Positions 35,032-44,164 of a DNA stretch of 64,000 bases are shown here, one piece after another. The DNA is from CAYMPH01 sp964529415. GTDB lineage: Bacteria; Spirochaetota; UBA4802; UBA5550. The notes under the pieces were generated by a model. That model had not been told where the DNA came from and did no database searches. It was given only the letters and a program-made list of their open reading frames with translations. The stretch covers positions 186,001-250,000 of the forward strand of contig CAZGWD010000002.1 of assembly GCA_964529415.1 (NCBI GenBank). The letters run 5' to 3'. Numbering within the stretch: the first letter of the stretch is position 1; each line of letters starts with the position of its first letter. The translations under genes and the position numbers were made by a program.

Positions 35032-36407
35032 ACCGATTTTGAATAGTTCATAATTTGATTTTTAAAAACCGGATCAATCGCTGCTGCAACATTTCTTATA
35101 AAAAGAACGCCTATCTCAGTTATTTTTATAGTATCATTTTCAAATTCAATAATTCCATCATCAATAAAATCATTGAATGATTCAATTTTGAAATCCAGAA
35201 TTTTTTTAATTGCCTCAACATCAATTTCCAGTTTCTTCCCGAGCCGGTTAAAATCCAGAATCTTATTGCACATCAGTTCATCAATTGCTTCCTGTACTAT
35301 CATTTCACCTTCATTAAGTATATATCCTTTTTCAACAGGGAACAGGGAATTATTAATGTCATTTTTATATTTCTCCATTGATTTTGTTGTCTGAAAAAAT
35401 GAATTCTCAAACTGGCTGATCGATGAAACACCGAATCCATAAACCTGGCCCGTTGTCCGGCGCGTGCAGTACCCCTGGAAATTTCTGTGCAGATTATGAT
35501 CTGATAATGCAGTATAAAGTTCATCTTCAGGTTTTACGAAGTGATCAAGTCCAATAGGCTGATATCCGATTCCAGAAAGATAATTATATGTATTCAGATA
35601 CATGCTGATTTTTTCTTCCGGAGAAGGCAAACCGCCTGTTTCAAGCATTTTCTGCGCTTTAAATATAGAAGGAAGGTGTGCATAAGAAAAGGTAACTATT
35701 CTGTCCGGGGAGAGTGATGCAGCTGTGTTTATGGTATTTTTGAAACTGTCAGGAGTCTGTCCGGGCAGACCGTATATTAAATCAAAATTAATAACTGAAT
35801 TTTTATTTTTGGCTTTTAATATTTTACAAATTTCTGCAACAGGCATCCCCGGCTCTTCACGGTTTACTATTTTCAGCACATCAGGATTAAAATCCTGAAT
35901 GCCGAGACTGAACCTGTTGAAACGCGCCTCAGCAAGGGCTGAAATATATTTTTCATCAAGATATGCAGGATTGCATTCAATTGCAATTTCCGGGTTTTCA
36001 ATAACATTGAAACTGTTTAAAATTATATCATTAATTTCAAGAAGATATTCAGCATCAATTGCATTTGGCGTTCCTCCGCCGTAATGAATCTGCGAAAGAA
36101 ATCTTGAATTATCAAGCAGACCAATTACAGCTTCAAGCTCTTTCTTCAAAGCTGAGATGTAATCTTTTACCTGTTCATTTCCAGGCATTGAGATTCTGTT
36201 GCATCCGCAATAGTGGCATAGCCTTTTACAGAAAGGAATATGAATATAAATGGAAATATTCTGCGGGCTTTTTGAATTGGATTCAACTATTGATCTCCTG
36301 AAATCTTCAGATGAAAAATCGCCTGTAAAATGATTTGCCGGCGGATAGCTTGTATATCGCGGTACAGGTGAATTGTATTTATCCAGGAGATATCTGCTGA
36401 TTTCCAT
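35028..36407 (-). CDS. hemN: Oxygen-independent coproporphyrinogen III oxidase
   Basis: Radical SAM enzyme, 459 aa, that decarboxylates two propionates of coproporphyrinogen III without oxygen. The cluster motif is C60-x3-C64-x2-C67 followed by GC (CKRLCHYCGC), the signature that separates true HemN from the heme chaperone HemW. GGGTPNAI and NFDLIYGLPGQTPDSF are further family blocks. It sits between hemE and hemG in the operon, with one base to hemE and an ATGA overlap with hemG. Confidence 0.95.
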   Translation of the reverse strand: MEISRYLLDKYNSPVPRYTSYPPANHFTGDFSSEDFRRSIVESNSKSPQNISIYIHIPFCKRLCHYCGCNRISMPGNEQVKDYISALKKELEAVIGLLDNSRFLSQIHYGGGTPNAIDAEYLLEINDIILNSFNVIENPEIAIECNPAYLDEKYISALAEARFNRFSLGIQDFNPDVLKIVNREEPGMPVAEICKILKAKNKNSVINFDLIYGLPGQTPDSFKNTINTAASLSPDRIVTFSYAHLPSIFKAQKMLETGGLPSPEEKISMYLNTYNYLSGIGYQPIGLDHFVKPEDELYTALSDHNLHRNFQGYCTRRTTGQVYGFGVSSISQFENSFFQTTKSMEKYKNDINNSLFPVEKGYILNEGEMIVQEAIDELMCNKILDFNRLGKKLEIDVEAIKKILDFKIESFNDFIDDGIIEFENDTIKITEIGVLFIRNVAAAIDPVFKNQIMNYSKSV

Positions 36408-36408
36408 T

Positions 36409-37446
36409 TTAACTTCTCATCCAGTCGGCAGACTTGATTTTTTCAACAAGATATTTTACATTTTCAAATTTATTTTCAGGATTAAGTCCGTGTCCTGTAT
36501 TGAATATCCAGTTATAATTCTCCCTGCCGAAGATAATAAATTTTTCAAGTTCAGAATCAATTATCCTGCGATCATCTGCAGAAAGAATTCTCATATCAAA
36601 ATTACCCTGCAGACCAACTGCCGGATCAATAATTTTTCTTGCTTCAGAAATATTATACTGCCAGTCAACTGATACATAGTCCGTGATATCTTTATTGATT
36701 TTTGAAATTCCAAGGCCAAGGCCTTTCGGGAAAAATATTACAGGCACATTTTCCCTGCGTACAGCATTTGTAATTTTTTTTACATAAGGAAGTATTGCAG
36801 AAAAATATAAATCAGAAGGAATAAGTCCTGCATGTGTATCAAAAAGCTGGAATGCATCAATCCCGCGCCTGGCCTGATTAACAGCATATTCAACTGACAG
36901 GTCTGTAATTTTCTCAAGAATGATCTCTGCTTTTTTTCTGTCGGTATATAGAAGGTTAACTGCTGCAGCAAAATCGTGTTTCTGGCTGCTGCCCTCAACC
37001 ATGTAACAGAAAGTTGTTAAAGGAGCACCGCAAAATCCGATTAATGCTGTTTCAGAAGGTTTCTGTTTTTTAATTATATCAATAGCTGTATAGATATGCT
37101 CAAGTGAGGAAGGATTCGGATTTAGATCATTCACTGAATCAGGCATATGCTTTAACGGATTGTCAAATACTGGACCTTTGTCTGTAAAGTTTAATTGCAT
37201 TCCAAGACCTTCAGGAATTACAAGTATATCTGAAAACAAAATAGCAGCGTCAACACCGAGAGATCTTACTGGCTGGAGAGTCACCTCAGCTGTCAGTTCG
37301 GGCTCTGTCATCAGCTCCCTGAAAGAATATTTTTCGCGGAGTTTCAGATATTCAGGCAATACACGTCCTGCCTGACGCATAAACCATACTGGCGGGCGTT
37401 CCCTTTTTAAACCTTTTACTGTATCGTTAAATAGATTATTTGTCAT
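36409..37446 (-). CDS. hemE: Uroporphyrinogen decarboxylase
   Basis: Removes four acetate carboxyls from uroporphyrinogen III; 345 aa. The N-terminal signature PPVWFMRQAGRVLPEYLKLR is exact, followed by AAILFSDILVIPEGLG with the catalytic aspartate. C-terminal FNTGHGLNPEN is also conserved. It lies between hemL and hemN on the minus strand. Confidence 0.95.
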   Translation of the reverse strand: MTNNLFNDTVKGLKRERPPVWFMRQAGRVLPEYLKLREKYSFRELMTEPELTAEVTLQPVRSLGVDAAILFSDILVIPEGLGMQLNFTDKGPVFDNPLKHMPDSVNDLNPNPSSLEHIYTAIDIIKKQKPSETALIGFCGAPLTTFCYMVEGSSQKHDFAAAVNLLYTDRKKAEIILEKITDLSVEYAVNQARRGIDAFQLFDTHAGLIPSDLYFSAILPYVKKITNAVRRENVPVIFFPKGLGLGISKINKDITDYVSVDWQYNISEARKIIDPAVGLQGNFDMRILSADDRRIIDSELEKFIIFGRENYNWIFNTGHGLNPENKFENVKYLVEKIKSADWMRS

Positions 37447-37468
37447 TTAGTTCCTGATTTTAGCCGTA

Positions 37469-38758
37469 TTATAATTCACGAAAAGCTTTCCTGGCAGATT
37501 CAATTGTCAGCTCGATATCTTCATCTGTATGCGCATTTGAAACAAAAGCAGCTTCAAACTGCGATGGCGCAAGATAAATTCCTGATTCAAGAGATAAACC
37601 GAAATATCTGGAATAGATATCCCTGTTTGATGTCATTGCTTCATCAAAAGAATTCACAGTCTGATTTCCGGTAAAAAACATAGTAAACATGGAGCCGATT
37701 TTGTTGATTACTGCCTTAATCCCGGATTCTTCAAGGCCTCTGGTTAAACCGGCACATAACTTTTCTGTTTTTATTTCGAGATTTTTATATATGTCCGGAT
37801 TTTCATTCAGGGTTTTCAGCATAACAAGGCCCGCAGCCATTGCCAGAGGATTTCCTGACAGTGTTCCAGCCTGATAAACCGGACCCTTCGGAGCAAGCAT
37901 TTCCATTATTTCCCTGCGTCCGCCGTAAGCGCCCACAGGAAGACCGCCTCCGATAATTTTGCCCAGAGTCGTCAGATCAGGTGTAACTCCGGAATACTGC
38001 TGAGCACCTCCTTTTGCCAGCCTGAATCCTGTGATTACTTCATCAAAGATGAGAAGCGAATTATGCTTTTTTGTTATATCACGGAGACTCTGGAGAAATC
38101 CTTTTTCCGGCAGAACTACACCCATGTTGCCTGCAACAGGCTCAATGATTACTGCTGCTATTTCATCCGGGTATTCAGCAAAAAGAGATTTTACAGATTC
38201 GATATTATTATAATCTGCAGTTAAAGTGTCATTTGCAACAGATGATGTTACTCCAGGGCTGTCAGGCAGGCCAAGTGTTATTGCACCTGAACCGGCTTTT
38301 ATCAGAAAGCTGTCAGCATGCCCATGATAACATCCTGCAAATTTAATTAATTTTGCTCTCCCAGTAAATCCTCGCGCAAGCCTGATTGCACTCATGGTAG
38401 CTTCAGTGCCGGAATTGACCATCCTTACCATCTCAACAGACGGCACCATGGAAACAATCAGTTCTGCGATTCCGGTTTCAGCAGCAGTCGGTGCTCCATA
38501 GCTCGTTCCCTTTTCTGCAGCCCTGCATATTGCTTCAACAATAGGCTCATACGCATGACCGAGTATCATCGGTCCCCATGATCCCACGTAATCAATAAAT
38601 TCATTTCCGTCTATATCATAAATGCGTGATTTTAAAGCATGGCTGATTACAAGAGGATTTCTTCCTACACTTTTAAAAGCGCGGACAGGGGAATTAACTC
38701 CTCCGGGAATCAGCTGCTCTGCCCTTTTAAATTCTTTTATGCTGTTTTCAATTTTCAT
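37469..38758 (-). CDS. hemL: Glutamate-1-semialdehyde 2,1-aminomutase
   Basis: PLP enzyme of 429 aa making 5-aminolevulinate from glutamate-1-semialdehyde. The N-terminus IPGGVNSPVRAFKSVG is diagnostic. NSGTEATMSAIRLARG binds phosphate and K267 (TTLGKIIGGG) is the Schiff-base lysine. With hemA it shows the C5 route from glutamyl-tRNA, not the ALA synthase route. Confidence 0.96.
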   Translation of the reverse strand: MKIENSIKEFKRAEQLIPGGVNSPVRAFKSVGRNPLVISHALKSRIYDIDGNEFIDYVGSWGPMILGHAYEPIVEAICRAAEKGTSYGAPTAAETGIAELIVSMVPSVEMVRMVNSGTEATMSAIRLARGFTGRAKLIKFAGCYHGHADSFLIKAGSGAITLGLPDSPGVTSSVANDTLTADYNNIESVKSLFAEYPDEIAAVIIEPVAGNMGVVLPEKGFLQSLRDITKKHNSLLIFDEVITGFRLAKGGAQQYSGVTPDLTTLGKIIGGGLPVGAYGGRREIMEMLAPKGPVYQAGTLSGNPLAMAAGLVMLKTLNENPDIYKNLEIKTEKLCAGLTRGLEESGIKAVINKIGSMFTMFFTGNQTVNSFDEAMTSNRDIYSRYFGLSLESGIYLAPSQFEAAFVSNAHTDEDIELTIESARKAFREL

Positions 38759-38768
38759 TTTTTTTATT

Positions 38769-39746
38769 TTACCTGTTCAGAACAGATGCGATTTCCTTTG
38801 CAAAATATGTAATTATTATATCAGCCCCTGCTCTTTTAATAGAGATTGCGGTTTCCATCATTACTCTCTCTTCATCAATCCAGCCGTTTGCAGCAGCTGC
38901 CTTTATCATTGAATATTCTCCGCTTACATTATACGCAGCAACAGGAATATTGAATTCATTCTTTGCCCTGTATATTATATCAAGATAGCTCAATGCAGGC
39001 TTTATCATGATGATGTCTGCACCTTCATCCATGTCAAGAGCAATTTCCCGCATAGCCTCATCTGAATTTGCAGGATCCATCTGATAGCTTCTGCGGTCGC
39101 CGGACTTGGGCTCGGATCCTGCAGCTTCGCGGAAAGGCCCGTAAAAACCAGATGCATACTTTGCTGAATAAGACATTATCAGCGTTTTAGAAAAGCCGTT
39201 CTGATCAAGAGCAGACCTTATGCGCCCTACCCGTCCATCCATCATATCACTCGGTGCGATTACATCAGCTCCGGCACGTGTTAATGATACAGACTGCTTC
39301 GATAGAGTTTCAAGAGTTAAATCATTATCAACATCATTATCAACTATTGTGCCGCAATGGCCGTGAGTTGTATATTCGCAGTTGCATACATCAGCAATGA
39401 TTAATAAATTATCAGCAAATTCTTTTTTAATTGCCCTGATTGCCTGCTGCACAATTCCGTTATCATCACACGCAGCAAGCCCGTGCTCATCCTTATGATC
39501 TGGAATGCCGAATAGCAGAATAGACCTCACCCCGCAATCAGTAATTTTCCTGCATTCTTCAAGAAGTAAATCAACGGAAAGCCTGCTGACACCCGGCATT
39601 GAAGCAACTGGATCGCTGACTTTTTTCCCATGACAGACAAAAAGAGGCATGATCAGATCATTTACACTTAAAGAGGTTTCAGAAATCATATTTCTGACAA
39701 TAGGATTGGTTCGTAATCTTCTAAGCCTTGTTTCAGGAAACGCCAT
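38769..39746 (-). CDS. hemB: Delta-aminolevulinic acid dehydratase (porphobilinogen synthase)
   Basis: Condenses two 5-aminolevulinate molecules; 325 aa. Schiff-base lysines are K196 (MSYSAKYASGFYGPF) and K249 (IIMIKPALSYLD). C121, C123 and C131 in DVCNCEYTTHGHC mark the zinc-dependent class. Its ATG has an AAGGA ribosome site. It follows hemD in the operon. Confidence 0.96.
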   Translation of the reverse strand: MAFPETRLRRLRTNPIVRNMISETSLSVNDLIMPLFVCHGKKVSDPVASMPGVSRLSVDLLLEECRKITDCGVRSILLFGIPDHKDEHGLAACDDNGIVQQAIRAIKKEFADNLLIIADVCNCEYTTHGHCGTIVDNDVDNDLTLETLSKQSVSLTRAGADVIAPSDMMDGRVGRIRSALDQNGFSKTLIMSYSAKYASGFYGPFREAAGSEPKSGDRRSYQMDPANSDEAMREIALDMDEGADIIMIKPALSYLDIIYRAKNEFNIPVAAYNVSGEYSMIKAAAANGWIDEERVMMETAISIKRAGADIIITYFAKEIASVLNR

Positions 39747-39774
39747 ATATTTTTCCTTTAAAAAATAAGTTATT

Positions 39775-40542
39775 TCAGTTCAAGCTGAAATATTTTTCTA
39801 TTTCCATTGCAAATGACAGCCAGTCAGGTTTTGCCGGTACTATCAATGGAACAAGATTATTATCTATTGCTGCTTTTTCGGTTGTTCTGCCTATACAGGC
39901 TATGCGGAAATTCTTCTTGAGTTCATGCTGATCGCTTAATTCAATAAATCTCTCCAAAGCAGAAGGACTCATAAATGCCAGCATATCATATTTGTCAGAA
40001 ATAAGAAGTTTCATTATTTCCGGATCAGGATCTGCAGCAGGTGAAGTCTTATAAACATTAATTCGGGAAACATTTGAAAATCCAGAAATACTTTCCTGAA
40101 TTAAATCACCTGCCAGATCGCCAAGCACAAGTAAAACTTTATCATTTTCTTTTATATTATCATGCTGTAATTCTATTATAAAATCGCCTGAATCCCTGCC
40201 TTCAGATACGAAATATGGATGGAGCCCGCTCAATTCAAGTTCTTTTGCGGTTTTTTTGCCGAGAACTGCAATTTTCAATAAAGACAATTCTTCGTATTCT
40301 ATTTTCTGATCATCCAGCAATGACAGAAAATATTTAACCCCGTTTCTGCTTGTAAAAATCAGCCAGCCGAATGAACTGAGTTTTTTTAAAACAGAAAAAA
40401 TAGAAGCATCAGGCTCAAGTGCTGAAATTTCAATCAATGGCATGTTATACACAGCTGCACCCTTATCAGCAAGATACGCTTCAAAGTCATCATCACCGGA
40501 TTTTGCCCTTGTTGAGATAATTATTTTTTTTTCCAGCCCCAT
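39775..40542 (-). CDS. hemD: Uroporphyrinogen-III synthase
   Basis: 255 aa, a poorly conserved family recognised by fold pattern and position. GWLIFTSRNGVKYFL is the N-terminal domain block, YDMLAFMSPSALERFIEL the matching C-terminal one, and RIACIGRTTEKAA the late glycine turn. It closes and inverts ring D of the tetrapyrrole made by HemC. In Leptospira hemC and hemD are reported as one fused gene; here they are separate and adjacent. Confidence 0.88.
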   Translation of the reverse strand: MGLEKKIIISTRAKSGDDDFEAYLADKGAAVYNMPLIEISALEPDASIFSVLKKLSSFGWLIFTSRNGVKYFLSLLDDQKIEYEELSLLKIAVLGKKTAKELELSGLHPYFVSEGRDSGDFIIELQHDNIKENDKVLLVLGDLAGDLIQESISGFSNVSRINVYKTSPAADPDPEIMKLLISDKYDMLAFMSPSALERFIELSDQHELKKNFRIACIGRTTEKAAIDNNLVPLIVPAKPDWLSFAMEIEKYFSLN

Positions 40543-40563
40543 ATAATCCAGGTTAACCTTGAT

Positions 40564-41487
40564 CTAACTTATTTTTATATTCATCGAAGCAGCAGCAGCA
40601 ATTATTTCCCTGCCAAGCTCTCTCCCGAGAACTTCAGCATCGGTAATAGATGCTTTACCAGATGTATAATATGTTTTAAAGGTAAAATGATTGCCAATCA
40701 TTGCTGCAAGATTAATTTCATCACCTTTAATTGTAGAATAAGCAGCAAGAGGGAATTTACATCCGCCCCCGATAGTACGCATGAAACTGCGTTCTGCAAT
40801 AGACGCATTTTCCGTTTCTTCATGATTTACTTTTCTGAGAATTTCAATTACATCTGCGTCATCACTCAGGCATTCAATTGCAATTATGCCCTGGCCTATT
40901 GCAGGAATATATGAATCCACAGGAAGATAAGCATTTTCAGGAAAAGTTTTATTCAGACGCTTCATGCCGGCTGCTGCAATAACAATAGCATCATATTCTT
41001 CTCCGGATAATTTCTTAAGCCTTGTGTCAACATTTCCCCGCAGATCTTTAAATCTTGCTTCTGGTTTTGATGATGCAAGCTGAACTATCCGCCTGGGGCT
41101 TCCTGTTCCGATTATGCATTTGTCATCAAGTTCATCTAAAGTGCATCCTGTCCTGGTAAGCAGTATGTCTCTGGGATCTTCGCGTTTTGTAAATGAAGCA
41201 AGGATCAATCTATCCGGCTGAAAACCTGGAACATCCTTTAAGCTGTGAACAGCAAAATCAGCCTTGCCCTCAAGAATGGCATTTTCAAGCTCTTTAACAA
41301 AAACTCCGGTGCCTCCGAATTGTGTAAGAGGTTTATCAGTAACTTTATCTCCCTGTGTGCTGAATTTAACAATTTCAAAACTGCAATCAGGATTTTTTTC
41401 CTTTAACAATTCAACTGTCTGACAGGTCTGGGTATAGGCAAGAAGGCTTGGTCTGGTTGCAACTATATATTTTTTATCAGTGCTCAT
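40564..41487 (-). CDS. hemC: Hydroxymethylbilane synthase (porphobilinogen deaminase)
   Basis: Polymerises four porphobilinogens on a dipyrromethane cofactor; 307 aa from the ATG at 41487. A TTG two codons earlier is less likely. The cofactor-binding cysteine is C243 in GGGCKFPLAAYS. DFAVHSLKDVPG and RRIVQLASSKPEARFKDLRG are conserved. The start overlaps the end of hemA by 11 bases, which indicates coupling. Confidence 0.95.
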   Translation of the reverse strand: MSTDKKYIVATRPSLLAYTQTCQTVELLKEKNPDCSFEIVKFSTQGDKVTDKPLTQFGGTGVFVKELENAILEGKADFAVHSLKDVPGFQPDRLILASFTKREDPRDILLTRTGCTLDELDDKCIIGTGSPRRIVQLASSKPEARFKDLRGNVDTRLKKLSGEEYDAIVIAAAGMKRLNKTFPENAYLPVDSYIPAIGQGIIAIECLSDDADVIEILRKVNHEETENASIAERSFMRTIGGGCKFPLAAYSTIKGDEINLAAMIGNHFTFKTYYTSGKASITDAEVLGRELGREIIAAAASMNIKIS

Positions 41488-42757
41488 TATCAATATCCAG
41501 GGATAATGTATCCTGCAATGTGCTGATAATTTTCAATAATTCATCTTTAGTTGTTGCACGCCGTATATTTTTCATTATCACCTTGATAATTTTCCCCGCA
41601 TAAGCATCAAGCATATCATTAACTGCTTCTGATTGAGATGATTCAAGGCTGTTATAGAAATCGCTGTAAGTGGAAATAGTTCTGTCTTTAATAACGCCAA
41701 GACCTTTTTTAATCTCCATCATTGCAGGAATTATTGATTGTTTTAAATACCATTCAAAATATTCTTCTGCCAGTTCGTTCACCAGTTGAGCCGCCTTCTC
41801 AACCTCTTCTGTTCTTTTATCGAGATTATCTTCAATGACTTTTTTAATATCATCAATAGAATATAGAATGCATCCGGACAAAGTTCCTATCATTGGATCA
41901 ATGTTTCGCGGTATTGATAGATCCACAAAATAACGCGTTTTCCCGTCATTGCTTTTAACCGATGATTCCATCAAATCCCGTTTTAAAATATATTCTTCAG
42001 AGGTCGTAGAAACAACCACTACATCAAAATTATTAATCCGGTCGTATCTATCCTCGAATCTTTCAACGCTGCAGTCAAATTGTTCCGCAAGTGAAACTGC
42101 ATTTTCGTTTGTACGGCTTGTAATGCTTATGGCGCAATCATGAAAATACGAAGAAAAATTTGCAGCAGCAAGCCTGGCCATTTTCCCTGAACCTACAATA
42201 AGCAGACTGAATTGATGGTCTTTGGGAAAATATTTACGGATTATATCAAGAGCAAGAGTTGCAACTGACAGGGAACCTTCGCCGATTTTTGTATCGCTGC
42301 GGACTTTTTTCCCTGACTGTATGGCAGTCTGAAAAATTTTATTCAGCATGCTGTTTGTTGCATTAAGTTCCTGAGCTTTTAAAAAAGCATCCCGTATCTG
42401 TCCCTGTATCTGATATTCGCCCACTACCATTGAATCAAGACTTGCAGCTACATTTAGAAGGTGATATACAGCCTGATGGCAGCTTTTAAGATAAATTATC
42501 GGATTCAGCTCCGAAGTTGGAACTTTGTGGAATTCTTCAATGAAGGAAATTATGTCTGAAAAACCCGTATCTATATTTTCTACAGCCGAATAAACCTCAA
42601 CTCTGTTGCAGGTTGATACAATAATGCTTCCTTTAATGCCGGGTTTTGAATTAAGCAGCCTGTATGCTTCGGGCAGAACATCTGAAGCAAAATGAAGTTT
42701 CTCTCTTTTTTCAACGGTAGCAGTTTTATAATTTGCCCCTACAACTATTAAATGCAT
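41477..42757 (-). CDS. hemA: Glutamyl-tRNA reductase
   Basis: First committed step of the C5 heme route, reducing glutamyl-tRNA(Glu) with NADPH; 426 aa. The active-site cysteine is C50 in STCNRVEVYS. GEYQIQGQIRDAF, LLIVGSGKMARLA (NADPH) and VDLSIPRNIDP are family blocks. The C-terminal helix (ATTKDELLKIISTL) is the dimerisation region. It is the first gene of the hem operon; a TATAAT hexamer lies at 42780-42785 on the minus strand, 22 bases before the ATG. Confidence 0.96.
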   Translation of the reverse strand: MHLIVVGANYKTATVEKREKLHFASDVLPEAYRLLNSKPGIKGSIIVSTCNRVEVYSAVENIDTGFSDIISFIEEFHKVPTSELNPIIYLKSCHQAVYHLLNVAASLDSMVVGEYQIQGQIRDAFLKAQELNATNSMLNKIFQTAIQSGKKVRSDTKIGEGSLSVATLALDIIRKYFPKDHQFSLLIVGSGKMARLAAANFSSYFHDCAISITSRTNENAVSLAEQFDCSVERFEDRYDRINNFDVVVVSTTSEEYILKRDLMESSVKSNDGKTRYFVDLSIPRNIDPMIGTLSGCILYSIDDIKKVIEDNLDKRTEEVEKAAQLVNELAEEYFEWYLKQSIIPAMMEIKKGLGVIKDRTISTYSDFYNSLESSQSEAVNDMLDAYAGKIIKVIMKNIRRATTKDELLKIISTLQDTLSLDIDNEH

Positions 42758-42901
42758 TTTTCCCTTTATCTATTAAACAATTATAATTAATCCGGCATAT
42801 TCAAGAAAAGAACATTATCAATTTTATAATCAGCCAGATCAAGTACAATTCTTTGCAATCACTAAAACTGACGGATCTCTTTAATAATGTAGACAGGTTT
42901 A

Positions 42902-43600
42902 TTATATTTTTTCTTCCATTTGAAAACTCTTGATATCCAGAAACCAGTGTTTCCAGAAACCGTCTTTTAAAGCTGTTTCGCTTTCTGTAATTGCAATTTT
43001 TTTATTGAATAATGGGCCGTCATATACGAATGTATGAAACTCCCCTCCTTCGCCGCAAACACAAATATTTTTTTCAAGGAGATCTTTTACAATATTACTA
43101 TCTATTGTTTTACCGACAATTGATGAATCAAATAAACTTTCTTTAGCACTTACTATTGCAGTTTTAAAACCCAGATCCATAAATTCATTAATCAGATCGA
43201 GAGTATCCTTGTTCCATAAAGACTCAATGGCCAATACTCCTGCGGCTTCACTGCATACGCGCTCAACCCAGTCTTTATGCTCATCAAGATATATATCACC
43301 GAAAACAATTCCTTCTATATCATACTTATCTTTCAGTTCAATTACTGCGTTTTTAAACTCTTCTTCATATTTATCCATATCCTGCGGCACATCTTTCAGC
43401 AGTATTGGAATGCCTATTGCCTCTGCCTGCATTTCAATCAGATCAATAGGTATGCCATGAAAGCAGCACCTTCCATATTCCCTTGATACAAGATTAAGCA
43501 GCGAGACAACTTCATGCCCTTCCTGGATAGCCTTATAATATGCAAGGCAGCTGTCTTTACCGCCGCTCCATGAACATGCAACTCTCATTTTATTCTCCAA
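42902..43600 (-). CDS. Dph6-like adenine nucleotide alpha-hydrolase
   Basis: 232 aa ATP-pyrophosphatase-fold protein related to diphthine-ammonia ligase. The PP-loop is CSWSGGKDSCLAYY at residues 9-22. Later blocks include GIVFGDIYLDEHKDWVERVC and CVCGEGGEFHTFVYDGPLF, both diagnostic for the family. Bacteria lack diphthamide, so the bacterial substrate must differ; an amidation or adenylation reaction is likely. It is a single gene, divergent in topic from the hem operon. Confidence 0.8.
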   Translation of the reverse strand: MENKMRVACSWSGGKDSCLAYYKAIQEGHEVVSLLNLVSREYGRCCFHGIPIDLIEMQAEAIGIPILLKDVPQDMDKYEEEFKNAVIELKDKYDIEGIVFGDIYLDEHKDWVERVCSEAAGVLAIESLWNKDTLDLINEFMDLGFKTAIVSAKESLFDSSIVGKTIDSNIVKDLLEKNICVCGEGGEFHTFVYDGPLFNKKIAITESETALKDGFWKHWFLDIKSFQMEEKI

Positions 43601-44058
43601 TTTTAAATTTTGTTTAAATCTTTCTAAAATATATTTCTTTGAATATAGCTTTTATAAAATCAAATATTTTATCAATTACGGAGCATTTCCTGAGACAGAT
43701 TGCAGTTTTCAAGCACCAAAAAGCAACTATAAATCCTGACAAACTGTTTTATATCAGGAAATACTAAATGAATTCTGCATCAATACTTGCCGGAATACAT
43801 CTTTTGTATATAGAATAAGGGGGATGTGCAGGATGAATTATTCCGCTTATACAAGCTGTACTGATTTTGTATAAAATCCTTCTTGTGAATACTTTCTTAG
43901 TTAAATTAAATCATATCATACTGACGGAAAGCATGAAGCTGCTTACAGTTTGCTGTAACTTTGCTGCAAGTAGAGATAATTCAGATATTAAACAACAACG
44001 AGGAGAATCCTTGTGAAGCCCAAGTACTGATCAAATCAGGACTTAGCTTTTAAAAATG
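43601..44058. other. Intergenic region before tRNA-Arg
   Basis: About 460 bases without a credible gene. The stretch AAAAGCAACTATAAATCCTGAC near 43717-43740 resembles the AAAGCAGCTATAATT part of the repeat found at 61.0 and 63.1 kb. Otherwise nothing was seen. Confidence 0.4.
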
Positions 44059-44132
44059 CACGCCCGGCAGGAGTCGAACCTGCGACGCACGGATTCGAAG
44101 TCCGACGCTCTATCCAACTGAGCTACGGGCGC
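44059..44132 (-). tRNA. tRNA-Arg (anticodon TCG)
   Basis: 74-base cloverleaf on the minus strand: acceptor GCGCCCG/CGGGCGT (one G-U pair), D stem GCTC/GAGC with loop AGTTGGATA, anticodon loop CTTCGAA giving TCG, and T arm GCAGG-TTCGACT-CCTGC. The discriminator is G, and CCA is not encoded. It reads CGN arginine codons. Confidence 0.95.
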
Positions 44133-44164
44133 GTGCATGTTCCAAAAACTGCTCTTGGGTTTCA

